Origin: Caldilineaceae bacterium
GTDB lineage: Bacteria > Chloroflexota > Anaerolineae > Caldilineales > Caldilineaceae
DNA: 64,000 bases
Assembly (NCBI GenBank): GCA_019637645.1
Contig: JAHBVH010000030.1
Coordinates: 29,693 to 93,692, forward strand
Reading direction: 5' to 3'
How positions within the stretch are numbered: position 1 is the first letter of the stretch; the number at the start of each line of letters is the position of its first letter. Below the pieces are notes generated by a model that saw only the letters and a list, made by a program, of their open reading frames with translations, had not been told where the DNA came from and searched no databases. Below, one piece after another: positions 18,140 to 26,511 of this stretch. A program made the position numbers and the translations under genes.

Positions 18140-18544
18140 GCGCGCAGCTACTTTCTTTCGACCTGAATCGGGCCGATAGGATAAATGTCACTTCGAGTAT
18201 GCAATGAGACGGATAAGGGAATTCTCTTGTGCCAATCGTGCTAGGGAGCAGGCTTGGCGTCATCGTCAGTTCATCTACAAGGGCGATGCCGCCTGGGCGC
18301 AAGGCATTGTGCTTTGGCTTGCCAATGCATGGACAATCAGCGGCGTGGTGGCACCGCCGCGCGTTGCAGCCCAAAAGACTTCATGCAATTCTTGATAGAT
18401 GGTTAGAAGCCAAGTATATCAAGATTAGCCCACAAATGGTATAATTTTTCGGCCAGATTCCGGCCAAATCCTGACCAAGCCATGCCCGCTCTATTGTGAT
18501 CCCAAAGAAAGGGTCTGCTGCCGCAGCTATCAATCGAGGTACTT
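18140..18544. other. divergent intergenic region, permease operon versus HTH-receiver gene
   Basis: About 400 bases between divergent genes. A plus-strand extended -10 promoter is visible at 18437-18445. For the minus-strand sugar operon I see only a weak TTGCAT and no convincing -10. A 63-codon plus-strand frame in the middle has no ribosome-binding site and is not considered coding. No operator-like palindrome was found. Confidence 0.5.
18437..18445 (+). promoter_or_regulatory. extended -10 promoter (TGG-TATAAT)
   Basis: A perfect TATAAT at 18440-18445 with TG one base upstream. The -35 position reads TATCAA and is weak. The start of transcription would be near 18452, about 90 bases before the HTH-receiver gene. 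Confidence 0.45.
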
Positions 18545-19798
18545 GTGCAAGAGCTAACCTATGAACAATTTATTCTCTCTTTACGCAGCGCTTTGCACTA
18601 TCTCTATGATCCTGTGCAATTGCGCAACAGCCCCTTAGTGGAGTATTTCGGGCTAGGCGCCGAATTTGATAAAGCCGCGGCTTTGCAGCAGAGACTCACC
18701 GCGGCCATTCGCGCCTTGACCCCAGCCGAGGATGACCCCCCCCAATCGCGCGCGTGGCGCGTCTATGATATTTTGAACTTTCAATACCTGCGCCAGTTGA
18801 GCCGTGATGCGGTGGCGACCCAATTAGGGATTAGCGAGCGCCAACTCCGGCGTGAACAGCGTGTCGCGCTAGAGGTATTGGCGCAATCATTGTGGCCGCA
18901 ATTGCAGTGGCCCGCCACCACACCCGCCGCGACGAGCGCTGTTGCGGCAGATGCGGAGCAGGCCCTTAGCGAAGAATTGGGGTGGCTCAAGCAGCCGGTC
19001 GCCGAGGAATATGTGCCATTGGTGGTTGCTCTACAGACAGTGCAGAACTTGGCGCAACCACTGGCGCGCCAGTGGCAAGTGGCCTTGCAGGTGAATGTAC
19101 CGCCCGTTTTGGCAAATTTCCCCGTGACGCCGCTCGCCCTGCGGAGTATCCTATTGACCATGCTCAGTGTGGCGATTCCACGGGCTGGCCGCGGCTCAGT
19201 GGTGATAGCGGCAATAGGCACCAATATGACGTTGGCCCTCACCGTAACGAGTGGCGATCCAACGCTCGTTCAGCCTCCGTTTACGGCGAAAGATTGGGCG
19301 AGTTTACAGACGGCGCAAAATATCGCGTCTTTTTACAGTGCCGATCTTGTGATTCCGCCGACACCCGATGCGGGCTTTGTTGGTACCCTCACCCTGCGTA
19401 CCCCCGAACAACTTCCGGTGTTGGTCATTGACGATAACACCGATTGGATCGAGTTGCAGCAGCGCTACGCGGCCGGATCGCGCTATCAAGTCATTGGTTG
19501 CCATGAGCCCGCCAATGCCCGCCACCTGGCCGAAAAGGTGCAACCCGCGGTCATTTTGTTGGATGTCATGATGCACAATGTCGATGGCTGGCAGGTGCTG
19601 AGTGAGTTACGCCAGGAACCGGCGACGGCGGCCATCCCCATTGTGATCTGTACGATCCTCCCGGTGGGTGAGTTAGCGCTCTCCCTGGGTGCTACCGCTT
19701 TTTTACAGAAGCCGATTACACAACAGCAGTTTTTACAGCTGCTCGACCAACAACTGCAACAGCAGCGTACCTTACTGGGCACCCAGCGCGGCTCCTGA
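18545..19798 (+). CDS. HTH / response-regulator receiver protein
   Basis: Predicted 417 residues, GTG start with GAGG 5 bases upstream. Residues about 85-105 (SRDAVATQLGISERQLRREQ) form a helix-turn-helix. The middle (about 150-285) resembles a degenerate kinase-type ATPase domain without a clear nucleotide-binding signature. The C-terminal 120 residues are a CheY-like receiver: VLVIDDN acidic pocket, phosphorylatable Asp in VILLDVMM, and Lys in FLQKPI. It probably receives signals together with the hybrid kinase encoded 57 bases downstream. DNA binding and phosphotransfer are inferred. Confidence 0.8.
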   Translation: MQELTYEQFILSLRSALHYLYDPVQLRNSPLVEYFGLGAEFDKAAALQQRLTAAIRALTPAEDDPPQSRAWRVYDILNFQYLRQLSRDAVATQLGISERQLRREQRVALEVLAQSLWPQLQWPATTPAATSAVAADAEQALSEELGWLKQPVAEEYVPLVVALQTVQNLAQPLARQWQVALQVNVPPVLANFPVTPLALRSILLTMLSVAIPRAGRGSVVIAAIGTNMTLALTVTSGDPTLVQPPFTAKDWASLQTAQNIASFYSADLVIPPTPDAGFVGTLTLRTPEQLPVLVIDDNTDWIELQQRYAAGSRYQVIGCHEPANARHLAEKVQPAVILLDVMMHNVDGWQVLSELRQEPATAAIPIVICTILPVGELALSLGATAFLQKPITQQQFLQLLDQQLQQQRTLLGTQRGS

Positions 19799-19855
19799 TT
19801 TTCGCAACGTGATTCCGGCGCGCGCCAAGCGGTGTCTCTTATCGAAAGGCTCGTC

Positions 19856-22114
19856 ATGTGGTACTTTCTTCGGCAACTTGCCCAAAGCGATGGTGCGTTA
19901 GCGGCCAGCATGCAAGAGCTCTTGCGTGCTACCCTCCAACGTCTCTTGATGGTCAGTGCGCTCTTTTGGCTGAGTTGCGCGCTCTTGTTCACCACCCGTT
20001 GGGCTGGCGACCGCATCTTTGGGCTGATGGCTGGCCTGGGGGTGATTGGGCTGGTTTTTGCGTTGGCCTATCGCCTCGTGCGTGGGTATGAACTAGGGGC
20101 GTGGGTCGTTTGGCTGCTGGGCATGGCTGGCGCGACCTTGTTGAGCAGTTGGCTGATGCAGGATCCCAACCTCTTGTTGTTGAGCAGTGTGCTGCCATTG
20201 GTGGCCGTGATTACGATCAGTCGGTGGGCTGGAGTGCTTACCGAAGGTGTGCTTGGGCTATTGCTGTGGCTCGCGGCGTTGGTTGGGGTCAATCTAACGC
20301 TGGAACAAGGGGTGTTCGTCTTGGTGAGCGGTGCCTTTAGTGGCTGGTTGGGTTGGGCTGCCCGCACGGAATTGCTCACCATTGCCGAATGGTCGATTAG
20401 CAGCTTTCATAGGGCTCGGCAAAATCTGGATGAACTACGTGAGCAACGGCTGGAGCTAGAACAGTCGCGGGAAGACTTAATTCAGGCCAATCGCGAACTG
20501 ACGCGCCTGTCCGATCGGCTCAAGGCGCTGGAACGGATTGCGGAAGAAGCGCGCCAGGCCAAGACCGAGTTTGTTGCTAATGTCAGCCATGAATTGCGCA
20601 CCCCGCTCAACATGATCATTGGCTTTGCGGATGTGATCGCACGCTCGCCGCAAGTCTATGGCCGCCGATTACCCCCGGCGCTACTGACTGATATTGCCGC
20701 CATTCGCCGCAATGCAGAACATCTGACGGCGCTGGTCAATGATGTACTGGATCTCAGCCAAGTGGAAGCGGGACGGATGGCGCTCAGTCGCGAATGGGTG
20801 GCCCTGCCGGTCATCATTAGTGAGGCGTTGGCGGTGGTGAAGGGCCTCTTTGAATCGCGCAGCCTCTATCTGCGCTCGACGCTTGCATTTGCCCCAGGCA
20901 TCGCTACGTTGCCGCTGGTCTTTTGTGACGAAACACGCATCCGGCAGGTAATTATTAATTTGCTGGGCAATGCAGGGCGCTTTACCGAACAGGGGGGCGT
21001 TACCTTGCAATGCTTGGTCAGTGCCAAGGAAGTGACCCTCAGCTTGGCCGACACCGGGCCGGGGATTGACGAACTGGACCAGCAGCGGATCTTTGAACCC
21101 TTTCAGCAGGCGGATGTCTCCACCCGGCGGCGTCATGGTGGGAGTGGCTTGGGCTTGACGATCAGCAAACAGTTTGTCGAAATGCATGGGGGACGCATGT
21201 GGTTGGAGAGTAAGATCGGTCAGGGCACGACGATCTATTTCACGCTGCCGTTGGAAAGTCCAGCCCCATCGCTCTTGGCCGATCCGGCAAACCGTGTGCG
21301 TCGGGCCATGAATCCCGACGACCAACTAGGCTATCGCGTCCGTACTCGGCGTTCGACCGCGCCGCTGCCAGTTCTGACGGAGCGCTTTGTGGTGGTCGAT
21401 GCCGAACAGACCGTGCAGCGCTTGTTGGAGCGCTATGTGCCGGATGTGGAAGTCGAATTGGCCGCCGATCTAACCGGCGCGATCGCGGCCATTCGGCGTT
21501 CACCGGCCCAAGCCTTGGTCCTCAATACGCCCCCCTTTGCCCCGCTTTCCTTGTCCAGCTTTGGCAATCTACCCTTTGGTACCCCTGTGATCACCTGTTG
21601 GCTGCCGGGGGAACAGGAAGCAGCCAAACGGTTGGGCGTGGTGGAATATTTGATCAAACCCCTCGCGCGCGAAAAGCTTCTGGCGGCATTGGCAAAGGTC
21701 ACGCCTGCCGTCAAAACGGTGCTGTTGGTCGATGATGAAGAGGATGAATTGCATTTGTTTGCGCGGATGCTAGCCGCGGCCCCCCAAGCGTATTCGGTGT
21801 TACAGGTCACGAATGGTCAACGGGCACTGAGCATGTTACGCAGCCGCCAACCCGATGTCCTGCTGCTGGATCTGATGATGCCCGGCATGAATGGCTTTCA
21901 GGTATTGGAGGAAAAGGCGCATGATCCAACCATTGCCGCCATCCCGGTAATCATTATCTCTTCGCGCGATCCAACCGGTGAGCCCATGATTGGTAATACT
22001 TTGACGGTTACGCATGGTGCGGGCTTCTCGCAACGCAATTTGGTTGCTTCGATTCAGGCATTGGGGGAAATCCTCGCGCCTTCTGCCGTGGCCGCTCCTC
22101 AAGCGGCGACTTAG
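19856..22114 (+). CDS. hybrid sensor histidine kinase with two receiver modules
   Basis: Predicted 752 residues. The ATG at 19856 is chosen because GAAAGG sits 6 bases upstream; an in-frame GTG at 19832 is the alternative. The N-terminal 170 residues hold five or six membrane helices with no recognised sensor. A coiled coil leads to the H box (ANVSHELRTPLN), the N box (DETRIRQVIINLLGNA), G1 (ADTGPGID), F (IFEPFQQ) and G2 (GSGLGLTISK). The first C-terminal receiver-like module is degenerate (LNTPP where the phospho-Asp should be). The second is intact (LLVDDEED ... LLLDLMMPG). Operon partner of the preceding HTH-receiver gene. Confidence 0.92.
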   Translation: MWYFLRQLAQSDGALAASMQELLRATLQRLLMVSALFWLSCALLFTTRWAGDRIFGLMAGLGVIGLVFALAYRLVRGYELGAWVVWLLGMAGATLLSSWLMQDPNLLLLSSVLPLVAVITISRWAGVLTEGVLGLLLWLAALVGVNLTLEQGVFVLVSGAFSGWLGWAARTELLTIAEWSISSFHRARQNLDELREQRLELEQSREDLIQANRELTRLSDRLKALERIAEEARQAKTEFVANVSHELRTPLNMIIGFADVIARSPQVYGRRLPPALLTDIAAIRRNAEHLTALVNDVLDLSQVEAGRMALSREWVALPVIISEALAVVKGLFESRSLYLRSTLAFAPGIATLPLVFCDETRIRQVIINLLGNAGRFTEQGGVTLQCLVSAKEVTLSLADTGPGIDELDQQRIFEPFQQADVSTRRRHGGSGLGLTISKQFVEMHGGRMWLESKIGQGTTIYFTLPLESPAPSLLADPANRVRRAMNPDDQLGYRVRTRRSTAPLPVLTERFVVVDAEQTVQRLLERYVPDVEVELAADLTGAIAAIRRSPAQALVLNTPPFAPLSLSSFGNLPFGTPVITCWLPGEQEAAKRLGVVEYLIKPLAREKLLAALAKVTPAVKTVLLVDDEEDELHLFARMLAAAPQAYSVLQVTNGQRALSMLRSRQPDVLLLDLMMPGMNGFQVLEEKAHDPTIAAIPVIIISSRDPTGEPMIGNTLTVTHGAGFSQRNLVASIQALGEILAPSAVAAPQAAT

Positions 22115-22148
22115 CCCCATGGCCATATACCCCGTTGGCGTTGCCACG

Positions 22149-22199
22149 GCCAATCCAAGGGCCGTCCGCGTTCGGAAGGCGGACGGCCCTTGGATTGGC
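22149..22199. repeat. perfect 21-bp inverted repeat, 9-base loop
   Basis: The arm at 22149-22169 is the exact reverse complement of 22179-22199. The arms begin GCCAATCCAAGGGCC. The hairpin lies 35 bases after the kinase stop codon and could act as a transcript end or stabiliser, but no U tract follows, so it is not a canonical intrinsic terminator. Confidence 0.8.
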
Positions 22200-22202
22200 T
22201 GC

Positions 22203-22740
22203 CTAGTTAAGATCGCTGAGCAGCTCGTGAATATGCCCCTCATACAACTTTAATGTCTTATCCTGTGAGCCAGCGCTGTCATAGAAAAATTGACTGCCGC
22301 TTGGCACAGTGGCCTTGTCTGCGGTGCCGTGCAAAATGAAAACGGGCCGGGTAATGCGGGGAAACGCTTGCTTAAGGCGCTCTGTGCCACGTACTAGCGC
22401 GGCAACGGTTTTCGCCGGTTGCGCTTCGTTCGCGGTGCGCGGATCATTCTTTAATGCCTAGGGTGCCTTTGGATCGCGTGTGAAATCCTCATTTTTTAGC
22501 TTGAGCACCGGCAGGCGCGGGGCAATCGCACTTATCCCCTATAATCGCGGCTAGGGCAAAATCAGGGGCGTAGACCCGGAAGGCAAAGCTCTCGCAAAGG
22601 AGCCCTGCCAGTTCGCTTTGATTGTCCAAGGCGTAGATACAAGAGACGACGCCACCCACGCTATGGCCGAGCAGAAACACCGGCAAACCGCCATCGGCGT
22701 CTCCTGATTAGGTAGCTGAGGGCGGCCTCAGTCGACGGCC
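22203..22740 (-). pseudogene. broken alpha/beta hydrolase (monoacylglycerol-lipase type)
   Basis: Reading the minus strand by eye recovers most of a serine-aminopeptidase-S33/lysophospholipase protein: LPVFLLGHSVGG with the nucleophile Ser, LAGLLCESFAF, then after a frameshift near 22545 LPVLKLKNEDFTRDP, an in-frame TAG at 22458-22460, PVFILHGTADKATVPSGSQ with the catalytic Asp, and LKLYEGHIHELLSDLN with the catalytic His. At least one frameshift and one internal stop separate the catalytic Ser from the Asp and His, and the N-terminal third is not recoverable. Family members with this exact motif order are intact elsewhere, so this is a decayed copy. Confidence 0.85.
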
Positions 22741-22839
22741 AGCCAGTTCGCGTTTGCCCACCCTGCTGTCTCTTTCTAGTGATGGTAAAGGTGTTGAGGC
22801 GTGGCAGATAAGTCTCTTGTTTCTTGAACAAATTCATAG

Positions 22840-22868
22840 TTGACAAGGTAGAACGGTTGTGCTATTCT
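22840..22868 (+). promoter_or_regulatory. strong promoter TTGACA-17-TATTCT upstream of FtsK-like gene
   Basis: Consensus TTGACA at 22840-22845, 17-base spacer, extended TGC and TATTCT at 22863-22868. Transcription would begin near 22875, just before a long palindrome and 236 bases before the FtsK-like gene. Confidence 0.65.
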
Positions 22869-22877
22869 GCTGGAGAT

Positions 22878-22916
22878 AGAATAAATGTTCTAATTTCAAA
22901 TTAGAACATGCATTCT
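22878..22916. promoter_or_regulatory. near-perfect 39-bp palindrome, candidate operator
   Basis: Symmetric about 22897: AGAAT, two unpaired bases, ATGTTCTAATTT, C, AAATTAGAACAT, two unpaired bases, ATTCT. The inner 25 bases are perfectly palindromic. It spans about +4 to +42 of the predicted promoter, a position suited to a repressor. The GTTC/GAAC half-sites faintly recall LexA-type boxes, but the spacing does not fit a known box, so the regulator is unknown. Confidence 0.6.
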
Positions 22917-22985
22917 TTTTAATGGAATATTGCGCAGAACTAGGCTCACACACGATCCGTTTAGATTGTTGCGAGCCTGATAGAC

Positions 22986-23052
22986 AAAAAGCCTGGTTTC
23001 AGCGTATCGATATTACGGCAGCGTAATGGCGATCGGCTGACCAGGCTTTTTT
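22986..23052 (+). terminator. intrinsic terminator with long branched stem
   Basis: AAAAAGCCTGGT at the left pairs with ACCAGGCTTTTTT at the right. The stem continues through CAGC/GCTG, CGAT/ATCG and ATTACG/CGTAAT with a gcag loop. The run of six Ts makes it a good Rho-independent terminator. It stands 59 bases upstream of the FtsK-like start codon, so it would end the leader transcript unless read through. Confidence 0.75.
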
Positions 23053-23110
23053 ATCTCCAACAAGGACCTGTGAACCCTGCCCAGCGTACAGGCTACCACA
23101 AGGGGGGAGA

Positions 23111-24265
23111 ATGGCATACCGCAAACGAACGCTTGATATGCAGGCAGATATGATCGAGGCTGTCCTTGCTCGGCATAAGGTGGATGGCCGCATCAATGGT
23201 GGGGTCGTGACTCCGCGGTTTGTTCGTTTTGAGTTGGCAACCGGACTTGGCACCAAAGTGAGCAAAGTCGCTGCTTTGGCCGAAGAAATTGCATTGGCGT
23301 TGGGCAAGCGTGAAGCGCGCATCTATCGGCAGGATGGCTCAATTAATGTCGAATTACCGCGTGCCGAAGTGGGGCCTGTACGCCTGCTGCCGCTTTGTGG
23401 TCGCTTGGCTACCATTCCAGCGGCTACGGCTGTACTGGGCTTGGAGGGGAATGGCACCCCATTGCTACTGCGTCTTACTGCTCCCGATGTTACGCATGTC
23501 TTGATTGCAGGCACAACCGGCTCTGGCAAGACTGCCCTGGCTCGTACGCTATTAACTTCCTTGGCCATGCACAATCGCCAGGGGGAATTGCAATTGATCC
23601 TCATTGATCCAAAGGAGCGTGGCTTTGGGCCTTTGCAGATCTTGCCGCATATTTTAGGTGAGATCGCCGCAACACCGGCGGCTGCCATTGCTCGCCTACG
23701 CTGGTTAGCCGAAGAGATGGAACGCCGTGACCGCCAGAAGGTAAATCGGCCTGTTCTTGTCGTTGCCATTGACGAATTGGCCGACCTTTTGCAGACCGGC
23801 GGGCGCGAGATCGAAGCGATCCTCACGCGGCTCAGTCAGCGCGGGCGGGAAGCGGGTATTCACCTTGTGGCCTGTACACAGAAGCCAACCTCGGCGTTGA
23901 TCGGCAGCGCGATTAAGGCGAATTTCCCCGTGCGCTTGGTCGGCGCGGTTGCGAGCAAAGATGAGGCCCGTTATGCCACCGGCCTGAGTGATAGTGGTGC
24001 CGAGAAGCTGCAAGGCAAAGGTGACTTCCTTTTAATTTCAAAAGGAGAACAAGTGCGGTTTCAAGCCGCTTGGTTGGGGCCCAAAGATCTGAACCAGATC
24101 TGCGCGGGGCTCCAATCGCGCACGCGCATCTCGCGCCGTTGGGATGTTACCTGCGATGTAAGCACGCCCCCTGTCAAACCGCCGCCCGTACAACGCCAGC
24201 CACCCCCAAGTGGCGGTATCGTGCGGGGCTTGTTGGATCGGCTCACCGCGCGCGTGGCGGAATAG
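23111..24265 (+). CDS. orphan FtsK/SpoIIIE-type DNA translocase
   Basis: Predicted 384 residues, ATG with AGGGGGGAG upstream. Residues about 133-141 hold the Walker A motif (GTTGSGKT); Walker B is [13 protein letters not shown] near residue 220; [18 protein letters not shown] and the following [23 protein letters not shown] are the conserved FtsK motor segments. It lacks the N-terminal membrane helices and the C-terminal gamma winged-helix domain of cell-division FtsK (about 800 residues). It ends in a Pro-rich tail. Stand-alone motors like this occur on plasmids, phages and actinomycete-type conjugative elements, which transfer double-stranded DNA. Its cargo here is unknown. The next gene encodes a small membrane protein that could anchor it. 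Confidence 0.87.
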   Translation: MAYRKRTLDMQADMIEAVLARHKVDGRINGGVVTPRFVRFELATGLGTKVSKVAALAEEIALALGKREARIYRQDGSINVELPRAEVGPVRLLPLCGRLATIPAATAVLGLEGNGTPLLLRLTAPDVTHVLIAGTTGSGKTALARTLLTSLAMHNRQGELQLILIDPKERGFGPLQILPHILGEIAATPAAAIARLRWLAEEMERRDRQKVNRPVLVVAIDELADLLQTGGREIEAILTRLSQRGREAGIHLVACTQKPTSALIGSAIKANFPVRLVGAVASKDEARYATGLSDSGAEKLQGKGDFLLISKGEQVRFQAAWLGPKDLNQICAGLQSRTRISRRWDVTCDVSTPPVKPPPVQRQPPPSGGIVRGLLDRLTARVAE

Positions 24266-24343
24266 CTAGAAGCCATTCAAAACGTGTCCACCTGGTTTGG
24301 GTTGCCCCACGCCGCTCCCCTGCACTGTACTTCTGGAGGAATG

Positions 24344-24769
24344 ATGAAACGACTACTAGTTTTGATCTTACTTTGCTTTGTCGGCATTGCTGCCTGGCGG
24401 ATTAGTGAACGGTTAAGCGCGGATGCGATTGGCATGGCGTTAGGCGTCCTATTTGGCGTCTTGGCTGGCGTTCCTGTCGCCCTCTTAGTCCTTGCTTCTG
24501 CGCGCCGTCGTGAACGGTGGCAAGATGAAGAGCCTGGCCCCGCGCGCCGCCGTGGCGAACCTGATGGCCGCGCCTATGCGATGCCTGTCCAGCAGCCACC
24601 GGTCATCGTGCTGGCTGGGCCTGGCTATCCAGCCCAAATGGCACAGGGCGGTGGACAGCCCGCCCAATCGCGCCTTTTGCCACCACCCCAAGCCAATGGC
24701 TACGAGGTTCCACAGGAGCGTCGCTTTAAAGTGATCGGCGAAAAGGAAGAGTGGATTGACGAATGGTAG
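24344..24769 (+). CDS. small membrane protein encoded after FtsK-like motor
   Basis: Predicted 141 residues. Two adjacent ATGs occur at 24341 and 24344; TGGAGGA abuts the first, so 24344 has the better spacing. Two hydrophobic helices (residues about 3-18 and 30-54) are followed by a basic stretch (ARRRERW) and a Pro/Gln/Gly-rich cytoplasmic tail ending in KVIGEKEEWIDEW. No family is recognised. It lies 78 bases after the motor gene on the same strand, which suggests joint function. Confidence 0.7.
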   Translation: MKRLLVLILLCFVGIAAWRISERLSADAIGMALGVLFGVLAGVPVALLVLASARRRERWQDEEPGPARRRGEPDGRAYAMPVQQPPVIVLAGPGYPAQMAQGGGQPAQSRLLPPPQANGYEVPQERRFKVIGEKEEWIDEW

Positions 24770-24779
24770 CCGCGCTTTT

Positions 24780-25661
24780 TCAGAACGAATGTTGATGGGG
24801 TACGCCCTCTAGGGGGATGTCGGTGGGGGGCTGTGGTGCTGCGGTGTGCGTGTCAAAGTGATAGGTTTGGCCGTGGGTCAGCACATGGAGTTGAACCCCA
24901 TGCAGGCTGAGGGGACGTGGTTGGTGCGCGGTGACAACGTCGGTATGGGTAATGGTGTTGCCATCGACAATGACCACCTGTTGGCCAAAGACCTCCAAGG
25001 TGGTATCGGGGTAGATGACTAGCCCCGTGTCCTGGGCAATCTCAACACCCACCAAAAAGGGATTATAGGCAATCGCGGTCAACAAAGCGGCCAAGCCACC
25101 GAGTAAGGGCTGGGGTTGGGGCTCAATCGCCAATAGCAACCGATTGACCATACCCAAGCCCGGCGCGAATTGAATCAAATCGTGTTGGAGCCGTGCGTTG
25201 TTGGTTGCTGGCCCGGCAATGGGGGTGATCATATGTTGACAAAGGATTGCCGCACTACTCCCTGCCCCGGCCACCGCCTTCCCCTGGGCATTGGCGCGGC
25301 GAATTGTCGTGGCCAGCGCCGTGCCTCCCACAAAAGCGGCAAAATGGAGCGCGGTTGGGGCCAGGAGCAGAATCCCTGTGGCTTGGTCAATAGCCGCCTC
25401 CGCGGCTACCTGTCGCGCGGCTTGGCGACCCGCGATCGGGATCGGCAGCACGCTTTCGGCCTCCATTTGTTGCAGCTGCGTCTGATAGACGCGGCTCTTT
25501 TCTTCCATGCCTGGCGTGGCGCAAATCACAATCCGCGCGCCATAGCCCCCCGCTTCATTCCAAAAACGTTGTAACAACAGCGCTTGCCGCTCGGGTGTAC
25601 TAGCTGCGCCAAGCACAACGAGCGCGCCACGTGTATAACCGGCTGGGACAGGTGCGGGCAT
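24780..25661 (-). CDS. cyanophycinase-like (peptidase S51) protein
   Basis: Predicted 293 residues, no signal peptide. The order of elements follows cyanophycinase: an N-terminal LVVLGAAS strand, a region with ATGILLLAPTAL, and the segment AVAGAGSSAAIL at residues 129-140 in place of the nucleophile motif GTSAGA. The usual GGxQ before the nucleophile is not evident. Cyanophycinases release beta-Asp-Arg dipeptides from cyanophycin; this divergent form may process another substrate. Its ATG overlaps the TAA of the upstream lipoprotein gene (TAATG), a sign of translational coupling. Confidence 0.7.
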   Translation of the reverse strand: MPAPVPAGYTRGALVVLGAASTPERQALLLQRFWNEAGGYGARIVICATPGMEEKSRVYQTQLQQMEAESVLPIPIAGRQAARQVAAEAAIDQATGILLLAPTALHFAAFVGGTALATTIRRANAQGKAVAGAGSSAAILCQHMITPIAGPATNNARLQHDLIQFAPGLGMVNRLLLAIEPQPQPLLGGLAALLTAIAYNPFLVGVEIAQDTGLVIYPDTTLEVFGQQVVIVDGNTITHTDVVTAHQPRPLSLHGVQLHVLTHGQTYHFDTHTAAPQPPTDIPLEGVPHQHSF

Positions 25662-26449
25662 TACGGGTTCTCCTTCAAGGTAACATCGATCGCGGCCACA
25701 ATCGCTTCAACCAACGGAACAAACTCATCGGCTAGGACCGTGTGGCTGATAAAGGTAAGTAACAGAAGCTGCTCGCCATTGGGCTCCATCAGCGCGGCTT
25801 GGTAGCCATGCAGCGCCGCTGTGTCATTGGCGGTTGACGCAGCGTTGGTGTTATCGTGGAGTGCATCATAGGGGAGGGTATAGTGTACCACAGCAATGGG
25901 CAAGTGAGCCTGATGAAGGTCATAGCGGAGCGTGGCACTGTGGATGCGAATGCCAGAACCCATGGTCAGCCGACTCTGTTCTAGCTCCTCGGTCACGGCA
26001 GCTAAATAGCCTTGTAGGGAAAGATCCGCTGCTGGTGTGCTTGCTGCGAGGAAAGTTAGGCTGGGCGCGGTGGATTGCCAAGCAACAACAAAGGTGGTCG
26101 TGGGCGCTTGGCTGGCAAGCACTTGAAGGTAATGGGCTAGCTCTGGCACCTGGCTCTGGAGTGACTGTACCTGATCTGCCCAATCCGCCGCTGGGGAATA
26201 GTAGACCGTCCAGGGCGTGGGCAGTGTAAGGGTAAAAGGTTGCATGCTGACGGTGGTGGTCAGCACCGTCATAATGGCTGGTGTGGCCGTTGGCGTGCTG
26301 AGCGCCGTAGGGGTCGCGTTGATGCGAACAACGGGCGGCAGCGGGGTTGCGGTTGGCGGTATGGTCTCCTGGTCGGGGGCTTGACATGCCGCAAACACGG
26401 GGAGCAAGAGTTGCAAAAGCAAAGTCAACAGGATCGTCGTTATGCGCAT
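25661..26449 (-). CDS. putative lipoprotein of unknown function
   Basis: Predicted 262 residues, starting at the ATG at 26449; the frame continues upstream but into non-protein-like sequence. The signal peptide ends with a lipobox (FAAC), followed by a Thr/Pro-rich linker (residues about 22-55). The mature domain, with TLPTPWTVYYS near its start, resembles exported PsbP-like or probable-lipoprotein folds that I cannot name with certainty. It overlaps the cyanophycinase-like gene by one base. Confidence 0.65.
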   Translation of the reverse strand: MRITTILLTLLLQLLLPVFAACQAPDQETIPPTATPLPPVVRINATPTALSTPTATPAIMTVLTTTVSMQPFTLTLPTPWTVYYSPAADWADQVQSLQSQVPELAHYLQVLASQAPTTTFVVAWQSTAPSLTFLAASTPAADLSLQGYLAAVTEELEQSRLTMGSGIRIHSATLRYDLHQAHLPIAVVHYTLPYDALHDNTNAASTANDTAALHGYQAALMEPNGEQLLLLTFISHTVLADEFVPLVEAIVAAIDVTLKENP

Positions 26450-26511
26450 AGGATCTGATGATAAATAGGCAGAAGTTCCCTTGAGCAAGGGTAGACTTAG
26501 ACGGTGCCGAC

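Larger units (their letters stand above)
22875..23052 (+). ncRNA. candidate structured leader or small RNA with intrinsic terminator
   Basis: Between the promoter at 22840 and the FtsK-like gene lie a long palindrome (22878-22916), a hairpin closed by AGGCTC/GAGCCT (22942-22978) and a long terminator-like hairpin (22986-23052). The predicted product is about 178 nt. It could be a free-standing small RNA or an attenuating leader of the FtsK gene. A 34-codon frame (ATG at 22922 to TAA at 23024) lies inside but has no ribosome-binding site. No known RNA family is recognised. Confidence 0.45.

Noticed and set aside
18204..18395. 63-codon plus-strand frame in the divergent region
   Set aside because: No start signal and no match to a family; it may be chance or an old remnant too short to judge.
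22878..22916. Canonical LexA box
   Set aside because: Half-site spacing is unlike known LexA boxes, and no SOS gene is adjacent.
22922..23026. 34-codon frame in the leader RNA as a real gene
   Set aside because: No ribosome-binding site; the hairpins explain the sequence better. Kept only as a possibility in the findings.
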